From an uncultured Candidatus Melainabacteria bacterium (lineage in GTDB: Bacteria > Cyanobacteriota > Vampirovibrionia > Gastranaerophilales > Gastranaerophilaceae): a stretch of DNA of 7,944 bases. Made by a program: the position numbers and the translations under genes. Shown in pieces: positions 1 to 6,163 of this stretch. A model generated the notes under the pieces. The model was given only the letters and a program-made list of their open reading frames with translations. It ran no database searches and had not been told where the DNA came from. The DNA is taken from assembly GCA_934675695.1 (NCBI GenBank), contig CAKURN010000057.1:1-7944 (forward strand), read 5' to 3'. Positions within the stretch are counted from its first letter, which is position 1. Each line of letters opens with the position of its first letter.

Positions 1-608
1 ATGTTTTAAATCAATTCTTGAAACTTCTTCATCCTATTATGCCTCATATTACAGAAGCAATTTGGCAAAAAATGCCAATCAAAAAAGACACAATTGGAAT
101 TTTAGCTTCTTCTTATCCAAAATATTCAGCAGAGTTTGATTTTAAAGATGACGCTCAAAAAATGCAAACTGTGTTTGATGCGATTAAAGCACTCAGAAAT
201 TTAAGAGCTGAATTTAATATTCCATTAGGTTCTAAAATCAACATAATAATAGATAACAACGAAGATTTGTACTCACAAATTATTCCTTATTTGGAAAAAT
301 TGGCAAAAGTCGATGATATCAAATTTGACAAAAATTCTCAAATCAAAAAAAGCGCATATTGTGTAGTAGGAGATACAAAAATCACAGTGCCTTTAGAAGA
401 TTTGATTGACTTAAATCAAGAAATTCAACGTCAACAGAAAAAAATCGACAAATTAGAAGCTGAGCTAAAATCAATTAATGCCAGATTAAATAATGAAAAA
501 TTTGTTTCTTCCGCTCCTGTTGATGTTGTAAATAAAACCAAAGAAAGAAAAGAAGAACTTGTTTCTGAAATAAATTTGATTAATGAAACTATCAAAAAAC
601 TATCTTAA
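1..608 (+). CDS. valS: Valyl-tRNA synthetase, C-terminal part (5' end outside window)
   Basis: ValRS charges tRNA-Val with valine in the cytoplasm. The frame is open to the left edge (first full codon at nt 3), so the TTG at 18 is internal and not a start. About 201 residues remain of a family usually near 880-900. The beginning reads LLHPIMPHITEAIW, the conserved helix of the class Ia anticodon-binding domain, followed by the ALRNLRAEFNIP segment typical of ValRS. Residues about 129-201 form the ValRS-specific C-terminal coiled-coil arm that contacts the tRNA: VPLEDLIDL, then lysine/glutamate-rich heptads, then the hallmark N-E-K-FVSSAPVDVV, then a second helix running to the TAA stop at 606-608. 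The catalytic HIGH and KMSKS motifs lie outside the window. The last 26 nt overlap the next gene in another frame, so the two are probably cotranscribed. No terminator follows it. Confidence 0.96.
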   Translation, partial: VLNQFLKLLHPIMPHITEAIWQKMPIKKDTIGILASSYPKYSAEFDFKDDAQKMQTVFDAIKALRNLRAEFNIPLGSKINIIIDNNEDLYSQIIPYLEKLAKVDDIKFDKNSQIKKSAYCVVGDTKITVPLEDLIDLNQEIQRQQKKIDKLEAELKSINARLNNEKFVSSAPVDVVNKTKERKEELVSEINLINETIKKLS

Positions 609-2052
609 TATTTTAAATCTAATTTTATATTTTTGTTTGTTCTCAATGTTTGTTTTTGCATTGGGGACAAACTTTAATATGATTGATTTTGATATATTTA
701 ATCGATTGATTAATGGTGATTATTTTATTTCTCATCACAAATTACTAAATAACGATTTTTTGTCGTGTTTGGCTACTCATAATTCTTTTGATCCTGAATG
801 GATAGTTAATATTTTGTTTTCTTTTGTATTAAAAAAATTTGGTGCTGTTGGATTAAATTTTTTAAAATGTTTGTTATTTTTATTTGCTTCTTTTTCACTT
901 TTTTATTTTTCATTACCAAAAAAGAAACCTAATTCTATTTTTCTTTTATTTCCTATTATTTTTTTAGTTAGTGGCTCAATTTTTTATTTGAGATGTCAAA
1001 TAGTAACTTTTATATTTTTGCCTATTTTTTTGTATTTTTTAGAAAAAATCAAAAACTCTCCAAAACCTAAATACTTTGTTTTTTTAATTTTGTTAAATCT
1101 TTTTTGGCAAAATTGCCACGGTGGTTTTTTGATTTCATTTATCATAATATTTTTGTATATATTGGGTGATTTATTTAACAAAAAACCAATAAAAAATTAC
1201 TTAATATTATTCATTCTTTTGTTTTTTGTTATTTTAATTAACCCTTGGGGCTTTAATTATTACAATTTTATATTTGATTCTTTTACTGTAAATAGAAATT
1301 ATATTGCTGAGTGGAAATCGCCTCTATTATTTAATATACAGGGTGCGAAAATTTATGTTTTAGCTGCATTGTGTAGTTTTATTTTTTTACTTAAAAAAAT
1401 TACAACAAACAACAAAATTGATTACTGCCATTTGTTTTTAATTTCTTTCTTTTTTGTTTATTCTTTAATCTATTACAAATTTTCTTCGCTTTATATGATA
1501 ATTTTAATTTTTTCTTTAATCAAATACAATTTAATTCCAAACACTAAAAAAGTCTTTGATATAGTTGTTTTTTCTTGCGTTTTTGTTTATTCTATAGTTG
1601 TATTTTTTAATATTCCATTTGAATATTCCCATATAAGAACAATTTCTCGAATCGTCCCTATTTATCCTGTTGAGTTTTTAAAAATAAATGAATTAAAAGG
1701 CAATATTTATGCACCTTTTGGTATTTCCGGCTATGTTGCATACAAAAACTATCCAAATTTAAAGATTTTTGTTGATGGTAGGCAAGAACAAATATTTTCA
1801 AAAGAAATTTTGTCAAATAATGTTGATTTTATGCATCAAAAAAACAACAAATTAATTGAAAATGTAAAAGTCGACTATTTTTTATGTCAAAAAGGTTTGC
1901 CTTTTGAAAATTATGTAAAAAACAAATACAAAAAAATCTACGAATATGGGCTGTATTCTATTTATTCTTCTGATTTTTCTACAAAAAATTACAAAATTCC
2001 CGATAAAGATTTGTTTTATTATTTAGATAATATTTTTGTCAAAAATTTTTAG
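583..2052 (+). CDS. Polytopic membrane protein, GT-C-like, paralog of the 2758-4353 product
   Basis: 489 residues with about ten hydrophobic spans, so an inner-membrane protein; function is not established. The first span (residues about 9-31) is followed by IDFD (34-37) and DPEW (70-73) in the first extracytoplasmic loop. Later come YLRCQ (135-139), QNCHGG (176-181), INPWG (219-223), AEW (242-244) and a soluble C-terminal part with YPNLKIFVDGRQEQ (390-403). The early layout (acidic D-x-D, a G-x-x-x loop, then W/DPEWL) recurs in uncharacterised bacterial membrane proteins that resemble GT-C glycosyltransferases, which keep an essential acidic residue in the first outer loop. That assignment is inference. 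ATG 583 is chosen over the in-frame ATG 646 because the later start would cut the first span. No clear Shine-Dalgarno is seen, and expression probably follows valS by read-through and coupling. It is shorter than its paralog mainly in the middle linker and C-terminal tail. Confidence 0.85.
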   Translation: MKLSKNYLNILNLILYFCLFSMFVFALGTNFNMIDFDIFNRLINGDYFISHHKLLNNDFLSCLATHNSFDPEWIVNILFSFVLKKFGAVGLNFLKCLLFLFASFSLFYFSLPKKKPNSIFLLFPIIFLVSGSIFYLRCQIVTFIFLPIFLYFLEKIKNSPKPKYFVFLILLNLFWQNCHGGFLISFIIIFLYILGDLFNKKPIKNYLILFILLFFVILINPWGFNYYNFIFDSFTVNRNYIAEWKSPLLFNIQGAKIYVLAALCSFIFLLKKITTNNKIDYCHLFLISFFFVYSLIYYKFSSLYMIILIFSLIKYNLIPNTKKVFDIVVFSCVFVYSIVVFFNIPFEYSHIRTISRIVPIYPVEFLKINELKGNIYAPFGISGYVAYKNYPNLKIFVDGRQEQIFSKEILSNNVDFMHQKNNKLIENVKVDYFLCQKGLPFENYVKNKYKKIYEYGLYSIYSSDFSTKNYKIPDKDLFYYLDNIFVKNF

Positions 2053-2056
2053 TTGG

Positions 2057-2761
2057 TTATTTATTAAATCTTATTTTTAAAATATTTAAAAGTGCTTCAA
2101 AAAATATAGCTTTACTCATTTTCGATTTGCCAAATTTTCTATCTTCAAAAACTATAGGAAATTCTGTAATTTTAGCTTTATTTTTGTAGGCTTTATATTT
2201 CATCTCTATTTGAAAACTGTATCCTTTGGAAATAATGCTATCTAAGTCGATTTTTTCGATTATTTTCTTATTCCAACCGTTAAAACCGCCCGTCAAGTCA
2301 TTTATTGGACAATTAAGAACAAATCTAGAATACATTGAGCCGCCTTTTGAAATTAAATTTCTCAAAAATCCCCACTCAACGACTTTTCCGCCTTTTATGT
2401 TTCTAGATGCTATTACTACATCGTTTTCTTTTAACTTTTCTATCATTGTTGGAAGATATTTTGGATTGTGCGAAAAGTCCGCATCCATCTCAATAAAATA
2501 TTCAAAACCGTTTTCTATACCATATTTTATTCCATCGATATAGGCACTTGCAAGCCCCAATTTTCCCGGTCTTTTTAGAGTGTTGATGTTTTTATATAAC
2601 TTTCTTTTATTTTCAACACTTTCTATTGTGCCATCATTGGAAGAATCGTCAACAATTAATATGGATAAATCGTATTTTGACGTTTCTTTTTCTATTTCAT
2701 CTAAAAGAGAAGAAATGTTTTGTTTTTCGTTATAAGTAGGTATAATTAATAATATTTTCAT
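2057..2761 (-). CDS. Dpm1-type polyprenyl-phosphate glycosyltransferase (GT2 family)
   Basis: 234 residues, a complete minimal GT-A enzyme of the dolichol/polyprenol-phosphate mannose synthase type. It transfers a sugar from a nucleotide sugar to a polyprenyl phosphate on the cytoplasmic side of the membrane. Visible motifs are PTYNE (8-12), VDDSSNDGT (37-45), the metal-binding MDADFSH (92-98), SR (119-120), DLTGGF (155-160), GYSFQIE (180-186) and FPIVFEDRKFGKSKM (201-215), which is the usual closing signature of Dpm1. There is no C-terminal membrane span, unlike the longer GtrB/ArnC-type enzymes, so it should sit peripherally on the membrane. The sugar (mannose, glucose or another) cannot be read from the sequence. 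Its ATG lies in an ATGA overlap with the stop of the upstream membrane protein gene, so translation is coupled, and it is the natural supplier of a lipid-linked sugar to that neighbour. It converges on the 583-2052 gene with 4 bp between stops. Confidence 0.95.
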   Translation of the reverse strand: MKILLIIPTYNEKQNISSLLDEIEKETSKYDLSILIVDDSSNDGTIESVENKRKLYKNINTLKRPGKLGLASAYIDGIKYGIENGFEYFIEMDADFSHNPKYLPTMIEKLKENDVVIASRNIKGGKVVEWGFLRNLISKGGSMYSRFVLNCPINDLTGGFNGWNKKIIEKIDLDSIISKGYSFQIEMKYKAYKNKAKITEFPIVFEDRKFGKSKMSKAIFFEALLNILKIRFNK

Positions 2762-4353
2762 CTTTTCTTAAAATCTATATCAGTGTCTAGTATTGTATCC
2801 ATTGCGTATTGCTGGTCGATATTTACTTGTTTGTAGTGATTTTTTGCTAAAACTTTTTTTATATATAATCTATAAAACCTATCATCGTATATTAGTTTGT
2901 ATTTATCTATATTTTCTTTAATATACAATTCATATAGCCAACCGTTTTCCACTAAAAGCATATCAGGTTCATAATCTTCTATGATTGGATTTTTTGATTC
3001 CATTTTGTACATAAAAAACATTACTCTATCAAATATGTCATAATCCCAGACTTGTTCTTGTCTTCCGTCAATAAAAATTTTGATATTTGGATATGTTTTG
3101 TATGAAATGTATGAACTATAAAAGTATGGCGAAAACATTTTTCCTTTTATATTGTTTTCTTTTAAAAATTCAACAAGATTAAATGGAAAAGAGCCCAGAG
3201 TTCTTTCTTTTAAAGAATTTGATATAGGAAACACCAAAATCAAATACAATGAAATAGCACCTATTAAAATATATATTAATGTATCTTTTAGTATTTGTAC
3301 GTATTTTTGGCAAGTTTCATCAAAATTTATTTTTTTGTATATAAAATCAAATATTTTTTTAAATAAGAATATAAAATCATCATACAAATATATACCCGAA
3401 CAAATGGCATAAATTGGAACATGTTTGTAATGCGACCAAGCTAAATAGTATGTAACCAGCAAAATCAGCATTTTTGAATAATTTATATTTTTAAATCTCT
3501 TTAAAATCAATACTACCAAATATAACAACATAGATAAGATTAGTATTGTCATAGTTTCTTTTTTGTATAAAAGATCATGTCCGATTAATGACTGCCACTC
3601 AATAATCCAACTTCTATCCAAAGTTGTGCTATGCAATAGAAACGAGATATATTTGTATCCCCAAGGGTTTATAAAAAATACTAAAAAAGTCGGTATTGTT
3701 ATGTATAGAAATTTTTTTATCGGTTTTTTGTTTAAAATTCTTCCAACAATAAACAGAATTAAAATTCCAACACCTGCAATGCAACCGCCATGGATATTTA
3801 GCCACAATAACATTAAAAAAGGAATAGAAATTAAATAAGGAAGCGATTTTTTGGTGTCATAATTTTTTGATACCAATTCTAATATTGCTATAAAAATCGG
3901 TATCATCACATAAGTGAATAATTGACATCTTAAAAACATTCCGGAAGTTCCACCAATAAAAAGCAGAACTAAAGTTACAATAAAATATTCTAAATGCAGT
4001 TTTGAATATTTGTAATCGTATGTGCAATGCACACCAACTGTAATAAAAATTATTGATAACAAAATCAACAAAAATTTTAGAACCGTTACTGATACAAGAG
4101 AGAATTTATTTATAATCAAATACAAAAATGCACTCGAAAGCCACTCAGGATCGTACCAAGTATGAGTCGGTGTAAAAGATAATATATCTTTATACATCAC
4201 GCTTCCTGTTTCTATAACATATTTGCCTTGAATTAATCTTGACCACAAGTCAAAATCAATGTTGTTTAATGCATTTGATAATCCATAAGTTATTAAAATT
4301 AATAATAAATAAAATAAAAAGACTTTAACCTTTGATAAATCTACATTTTTCAT
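2758..4353 (-). CDS. Polytopic membrane protein, GT-C-like, paralog of the 583-2052 product
   Basis: 531 residues with about ten or eleven hydrophobic spans. It carries the same ordered motifs as the 583-2052 product: IDFDLWSRL (32-40), YDPEW (67-71), LRCQL (141-145), NIHGG (186-190), INPWG (228-232), EWQS (252-255) and YPNIKIFIDGRQEQ (421-434). By hand alignment, 25 of 43 positions are identical from VEFLK (394) through the DGRQEQ segment. The N-terminal D-x-D with a nearby W-x-DPEWL loop fits a GT-C-like glycosyltransferase of unknown acceptor; this is inference. It overlaps the Dpm1-type gene by ATGA, which supports a shared pathway using a polyprenyl-phosphate sugar. A hydrophilic tail follows residue 500. 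No Shine-Dalgarno precedes ATG 4353. The 56-bp gap to the upstream 412-residue gene shows no terminator, so read-through from that gene's promoter is possible. A weak promoter-like TTCAAG-17-TAAAAT also lies in the gap. Confidence 0.87.
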   Translation of the reverse strand: MKNVDLSKVKVFLFYLLLILITYGLSNALNNIDFDLWSRLIQGKYVIETGSVMYKDILSFTPTHTWYDPEWLSSAFLYLIINKFSLVSVTVLKFLLILLSIIFITVGVHCTYDYKYSKLHLEYFIVTLVLLFIGGTSGMFLRCQLFTYVMIPIFIAILELVSKNYDTKKSLPYLISIPFLMLLWLNIHGGCIAGVGILILFIVGRILNKKPIKKFLYITIPTFLVFFINPWGYKYISFLLHSTTLDRSWIIEWQSLIGHDLLYKKETMTILILSMLLYLVVLILKRFKNINYSKMLILLVTYYLAWSHYKHVPIYAICSGIYLYDDFIFLFKKIFDFIYKKINFDETCQKYVQILKDTLIYILIGAISLYLILVFPISNSLKERTLGSFPFNLVEFLKENNIKGKMFSPYFYSSYISYKTYPNIKIFIDGRQEQVWDYDIFDRVMFFMYKMESKNPIIEDYEPDMLLVENGWLYELYIKENIDKYKLIYDDRFYRLYIKKVLAKNHYKQVNIDQQYAMDTILDTDIDFKKR

Positions 4354-4356
4354 TTT

Positions 4357-4369
4357 ATGATTTTATCAT
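4357..4369. repeat. Small inverted repeat just upstream of the 4353 start
   Basis: ATGAT-TTT-ATCAT is a perfect 5-bp dyad ending 3 bp before the start codon of the minus-strand membrane protein gene. It overlaps a weak -10-like element (TATGAT or TAAAAT on the minus strand). It could be an operator or a small hairpin masking the ribosome site, but such dyads are common by chance in AT-rich DNA. Confidence 0.3.
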
Positions 4370-4409
4370 ATTTTTTAATTTTCTTGAAATTTCTTAATAT
4401 TTCACAACA

Positions 4410-5648
4410 TTATTTTTCGTTTTTTAGTCCTGGTTCTAGACTTGAACCTGTTTTTAATTTTCTGAATAAAAATTGAACTTTAGGTAAAGCAATAGCAAGT
4501 AAAAAGCTACTGATTGCAACGTTTGCTATGATATTAAATGCTTTTGCTTTGTATGCTTTTTTGACAAAATTTTCTAAAGAATCTGATTTTTTTGAATCAT
4601 TAATAAAATCTTTTATAGAATCGACAAATTCATTCACTTTTTCAATTTCAACGTATTTTCTAGGGTCTCTTATGTTGTTAGGCAAATACTTAACAAGTCC
4701 TTGTTCTTTTGCCATTTGTGAAAAAGTTGACTCAGGTTTTGTGTCAAAAAAATCAATAATTGCTTTTTCTGTTGTATCTTTCGGTAAAACAAATTTATTT
4801 TCTTTTATATCATTAATAAATGTTGGATTTTTTAAAATTTTTGGGTCTAATTGTGTATTTATTTTGAATATTTTTTTAGTTACATTATTCAAACCTTTTT
4901 CAATTTTTTTGGGTGCAATGTAATTTAGATAACACATGCCAGCCATTTTTAAAGCCAGTTCTTCTTTTTCGTCTTTATTCCTACCTGTTTTTATTCTTCC
5001 CAGACTCAAACCCCCATCTAATAAGAGCATTTTTTGCAGTTGAGAAATATTTAATATGTCAAAATTTCCTGTAAATGATGGTGAACTAGATGTATTTTTT
5101 ATAAATTCATCAATTTTTATGAAATTTTTCACATCTTTTTTCTTTTCTTCTTCCATTTTCTTTTTAGTAAAATTAAAATTAACTTTAGGAAGAATAAATC
5201 CCATAACAGCAATAGGAATAAGAGTTGAAGCTATTAATTTTCCTACTTGTAGCGATTTGAATTTGTTTTTATTGTTTTTTAAAAAAATCAATTCATTAAC
5301 TTCTTTACTTGCAACATCTTTGAACTTTTTTATATTGGTATTTAAACCTTGATTTTGCGTTTCTTTAAAAAGTTTTGTACTTATTTCGGGTGAAAAACCT
5401 TTTGATTTGATAAAAGTATCTGAAAGTTTTTCAATTAAAGGAATTCCACCTAGCCACACAGCAGATGTTCCGTATTCATCAATAAATCTTTCTCTTGTTG
5501 CTTGTTTTGCAATGAATTTTGATTCTTTTGCATTTTGCTTGTAAGTCATTGTAACTTTTGCAACATTTTCTATACCACAATCTCTAACAAATAATGGCCA
5601 AATGCTGTTGTTGTTGCCTAGTGCTGATAAAATATTTGTAATTGACAT
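4410..5648 (-). CDS. Conserved-looking two-span membrane protein of unknown function
   Basis: 412 residues; I do not recognise a named family. The start at 5648 (MSITNILSALG) is chosen because AGGAG lies 5 nt upstream; an in-frame ATG ten codons earlier would put the ribosome site inside the gene. Residues 1-70 are well-ordered and look constrained (RDCGIENVAKV, then the ATRERFIDEYGTSAVWLGGIPL block at 50-71). A first membrane span covers about 137-154 and a second about 371-390. Both spans end in the same motif, LPKVNFNF (153-160) and LPKVQFLF (388-395), each followed by basic residues, so the protein may have an internal duplication. Between the spans lies a polar, lysine-rich domain of about 215 residues, starting with a KKKMEEEKKK helix. 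There is no cleavable signal peptide. It resembles, from memory only, lineage-restricted proteins of Gastranaerophilales. It has its own strong-looking promoter and may also feed the two downstream glycosylation genes. Confidence 0.8.
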   Translation of the reverse strand: MSITNILSALGNNNSIWPLFVRDCGIENVAKVTMTYKQNAKESKFIAKQATRERFIDEYGTSAVWLGGIPLIEKLSDTFIKSKGFSPEISTKLFKETQNQGLNTNIKKFKDVASKEVNELIFLKNNKNKFKSLQVGKLIASTLIPIAVMGFILPKVNFNFTKKKMEEEKKKDVKNFIKIDEFIKNTSSSPSFTGNFDILNISQLQKMLLLDGGLSLGRIKTGRNKDEKEELALKMAGMCYLNYIAPKKIEKGLNNVTKKIFKINTQLDPKILKNPTFINDIKENKFVLPKDTTEKAIIDFFDTKPESTFSQMAKEQGLVKYLPNNIRDPRKYVEIEKVNEFVDSIKDFINDSKKSDSLENFVKKAYKAKAFNIIANVAISSFLLAIALPKVQFLFRKLKTGSSLEPGLKNEK

Positions 5649-5653
5649 AATTT

Positions 5654-5658
5654 CTCCT
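5654..5658 (-). promoter_or_regulatory. Shine-Dalgarno site of the 412-residue protein
   Basis: On the minus strand AGGAG lies 5 nt before ATG 5648. It is the clearest ribosome site in the window, and it decides the start over the upstream ATG at 5678. Confidence 0.8.
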
Positions 5659-5687
5659 AAAGTTAAAAAATAATACACTTTCGCAGT

Positions 5688-5763
5688 TCCTGAAAGGGTA
5701 TTAAAAAGAGAATTATGAAATATTATTTACTGCGTTTCAAAATCCCAGATTACCCTTTCAGGA
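5688..5763. repeat. Perfect 13-bp inverted repeat flanking a promoter
   Basis: TCCTGAAAGGGTA (5688-5700) and its exact reverse complement TACCCTTTCAGGA (5751-5763) are separated by 50 bp that contain the minus-strand promoter. The arm centres are 63 bp apart, about six helical turns. A second shorter pair, CGCAGT (5682-5687) and ACTGCG (5729-5734), interlaces with it, so the two pairings cannot both form a simple nested hairpin. Possible roles are paired operator sites for a looping regulator, a leader structure, or the ends of an invertible promoter. The repeat is certain; its role is not. Confidence 0.85.
5712..5740 (-). promoter_or_regulatory. Sigma-70-type promoter of the 412-residue protein gene
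   Basis: Read on the minus strand, -35 TTGAAA (5740-5735) and -10 CATAAT (5717-5712) are separated by exactly 17 bp; each matches the consensus at 5 of 6 positions. A start near 5705 would give a leader of about 57 nt that begins just before one arm of the 13-bp inverted repeat. The promoter lies wholly between the two arms. The transcription start is not directly visible in sequence. Confidence 0.6.
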
Positions 5764-5871
5764 TAATATGAGAATGATGATGTAAAATAATATTTTTTTC
5801 AAAAATAGTCATACGTTGATATTAACACAAATATTTTTATATGCAATACCTTCTAAAACCTAATAAAATAT

Positions 5872-5897
5872 ATACTTTGCAATTTCTTGTAAAGTAT
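5872..5897. repeat. 11-bp hairpin element with a 4-nt loop
   Basis: ATACTTTGCAA and TTGTAAAGTAT pair around TTTC, with one G-T wobble at 5879/5890. No T-run follows on the plus strand, and only a broken AT stretch follows on the minus strand, so a terminator is unlikely. The sequence resembles 5677-5702 (ACTTT, GCA, CT, AAAG, TATT in the same order), which suggests two copies of one repeat or binding site. Confidence 0.55.
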
Positions 5898-5916
5898 TGT
5901 TAAATTCGTATATATT
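5887..5916 (+). promoter_or_regulatory. Candidate rightward promoter in the intergenic region
   Basis: TTGTAA (5887-5892) and TATATT (5911-5916) are spaced by 18 bp, or TATATA (5909-5914) by 16 bp. The -35 overlaps the right arm of the 5872-5897 hairpin. A start near 5923 would produce an RNA ending at the terminator at 6071-6102. An alternative weaker pair, TTGATA (5816-5821) with TATATG (5838-5843), lies further upstream. AT-richness makes false matches likely. Confidence 0.35.
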
Positions 5917-5990
5917 AATGAAATACTAAAAAGCAATTATCTAATTCAAAAAAACTTTATTAAAGAGTAAGGAAACAATAAAGAAATTAA

Positions 5991-6019
5991 AAAATAAAAT
6001 AAAATAAAATAAAATAAAA
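5991..6019. repeat. AAAAT pentanucleotide tandem repeat (5.8 copies)
   Basis: Five perfect AAAAT units (5991-6015) are followed by AAAA before the pattern breaks at G. Such tracts can change length by slippage. This one is intergenic, inside the candidate small RNA and about 145 bp before the phosphodiesterase start, so length changes would alter RNA or spacing and not a reading frame. Confidence 0.9.
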
Positions 6020-6070
6020 GGAAAAATAAAAAAGAATTATTTTACTCTCTCTTGATATCCTCGTGTTTAT

Positions 6071-6102
6071 AAATGTTTGAACAAGTTTCAAACATTTTTT
6101 TT
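6071..6102 (+). terminator. Rightward intrinsic terminator with no gene upstream
   Basis: AAATGTTTGAA (6071-6081) pairs perfectly with TTCAAACATTT (6087-6097) around a 5-nt CAAGT loop. The plus strand then runs into eight T (6095-6102). On the minus strand the stem is followed by ATAAACACG, so it works in one direction only. It ends a transcript from the intergenic region or attenuates transcription entering the next gene. Confidence 0.75.
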
Positions 6103-6120
6103 ATTGTGAAATTGATGGCA

Positions 6121-6151
6121 ATTTTTGAATTCAAAAATACTTTATTAATAT
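6121..6151 (+). promoter_or_regulatory. 18-bp perfect palindrome and candidate promoter of the phosphodiesterase gene
   Basis: ATTTTTGAATTCAAAAAT (6121-6138) is a perfect 18-bp palindrome ending 25 bp before the start codon. It contains a -35-like TTGAAT (6125-6130), with a loose -10-like TAATAT (6146-6151) at a short 15-bp spacing. The palindrome would suit a dimeric regulator covering the -35. The palindrome is certain; the promoter and operator roles are tentative. Confidence 0.4.
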
Positions 6152-6163
6152 AGTCGAGAAATT

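Larger units (their letters stand above)
5923..6102 (+). ncRNA. Candidate small non-coding RNA (about 180 nt)
   Basis: A strong plus-strand intrinsic terminator at 6071-6102 has no protein gene upstream of it on that strand, and a promoter-like pair lies about 170 bp before it. The interval has no credible open frame: its ATGs stop within a few codons. A long-range pairing, AGAGTAA (5964-5970) with TTACTCT (6042-6048), would enclose the AAAAT tract. The transcript could instead be an attenuated leader of the phosphodiesterase gene that starts 61 bp after the terminator. No known RNA family is recognised. Confidence 0.35.

Noticed and set aside
18..20. TTG as the start of the valS fragment
   Set aside because: The frame continues open to the window edge and the codons before it (V-L-N-Q-F) match the ValRS helix, so it is an internal leucine.
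996..1181. Open frame antisense to the 583-2052 gene
   Set aside because: Lies fully within a well-supported coding gene, has no recognisable protein character and reflects AT-rich codon bias.
2226..2543. Open frame antisense to the Dpm1-type gene
   Set aside because: Fully covered by conserved GT2 motifs on the other strand; no ribosome site or family resemblance.
4432..4448. GGTTC/GAACC inverted repeat followed by T-rich sequence on the plus strand
   Set aside because: It lies inside the 3' coding end of the minus-strand gene and would act only on antisense transcription; the stem is just 5 bp and lacks a T-run in the coding direction.
4528..5352. Two hydrophobic-looking open frames antisense to the 412-residue gene (4528-4923 and 5056-5352)
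   Set aside because: Phenylalanine and serine richness comes from lysine and glutamate codons read in reverse; no start signals.
5649..5678. Longer form of the 412-residue protein starting at an ATG ten codons upstream
   Set aside because: The AGGAG site lies inside this extension, 5 nt before ATG 5648, and the extension has no ribosome site of its own.
5688..5763. Inverted repeats as an insertion-sequence remnant or CRISPR unit
   Set aside because: There is no transposase fragment, no flanking target duplication and no regularly spaced direct repeats.
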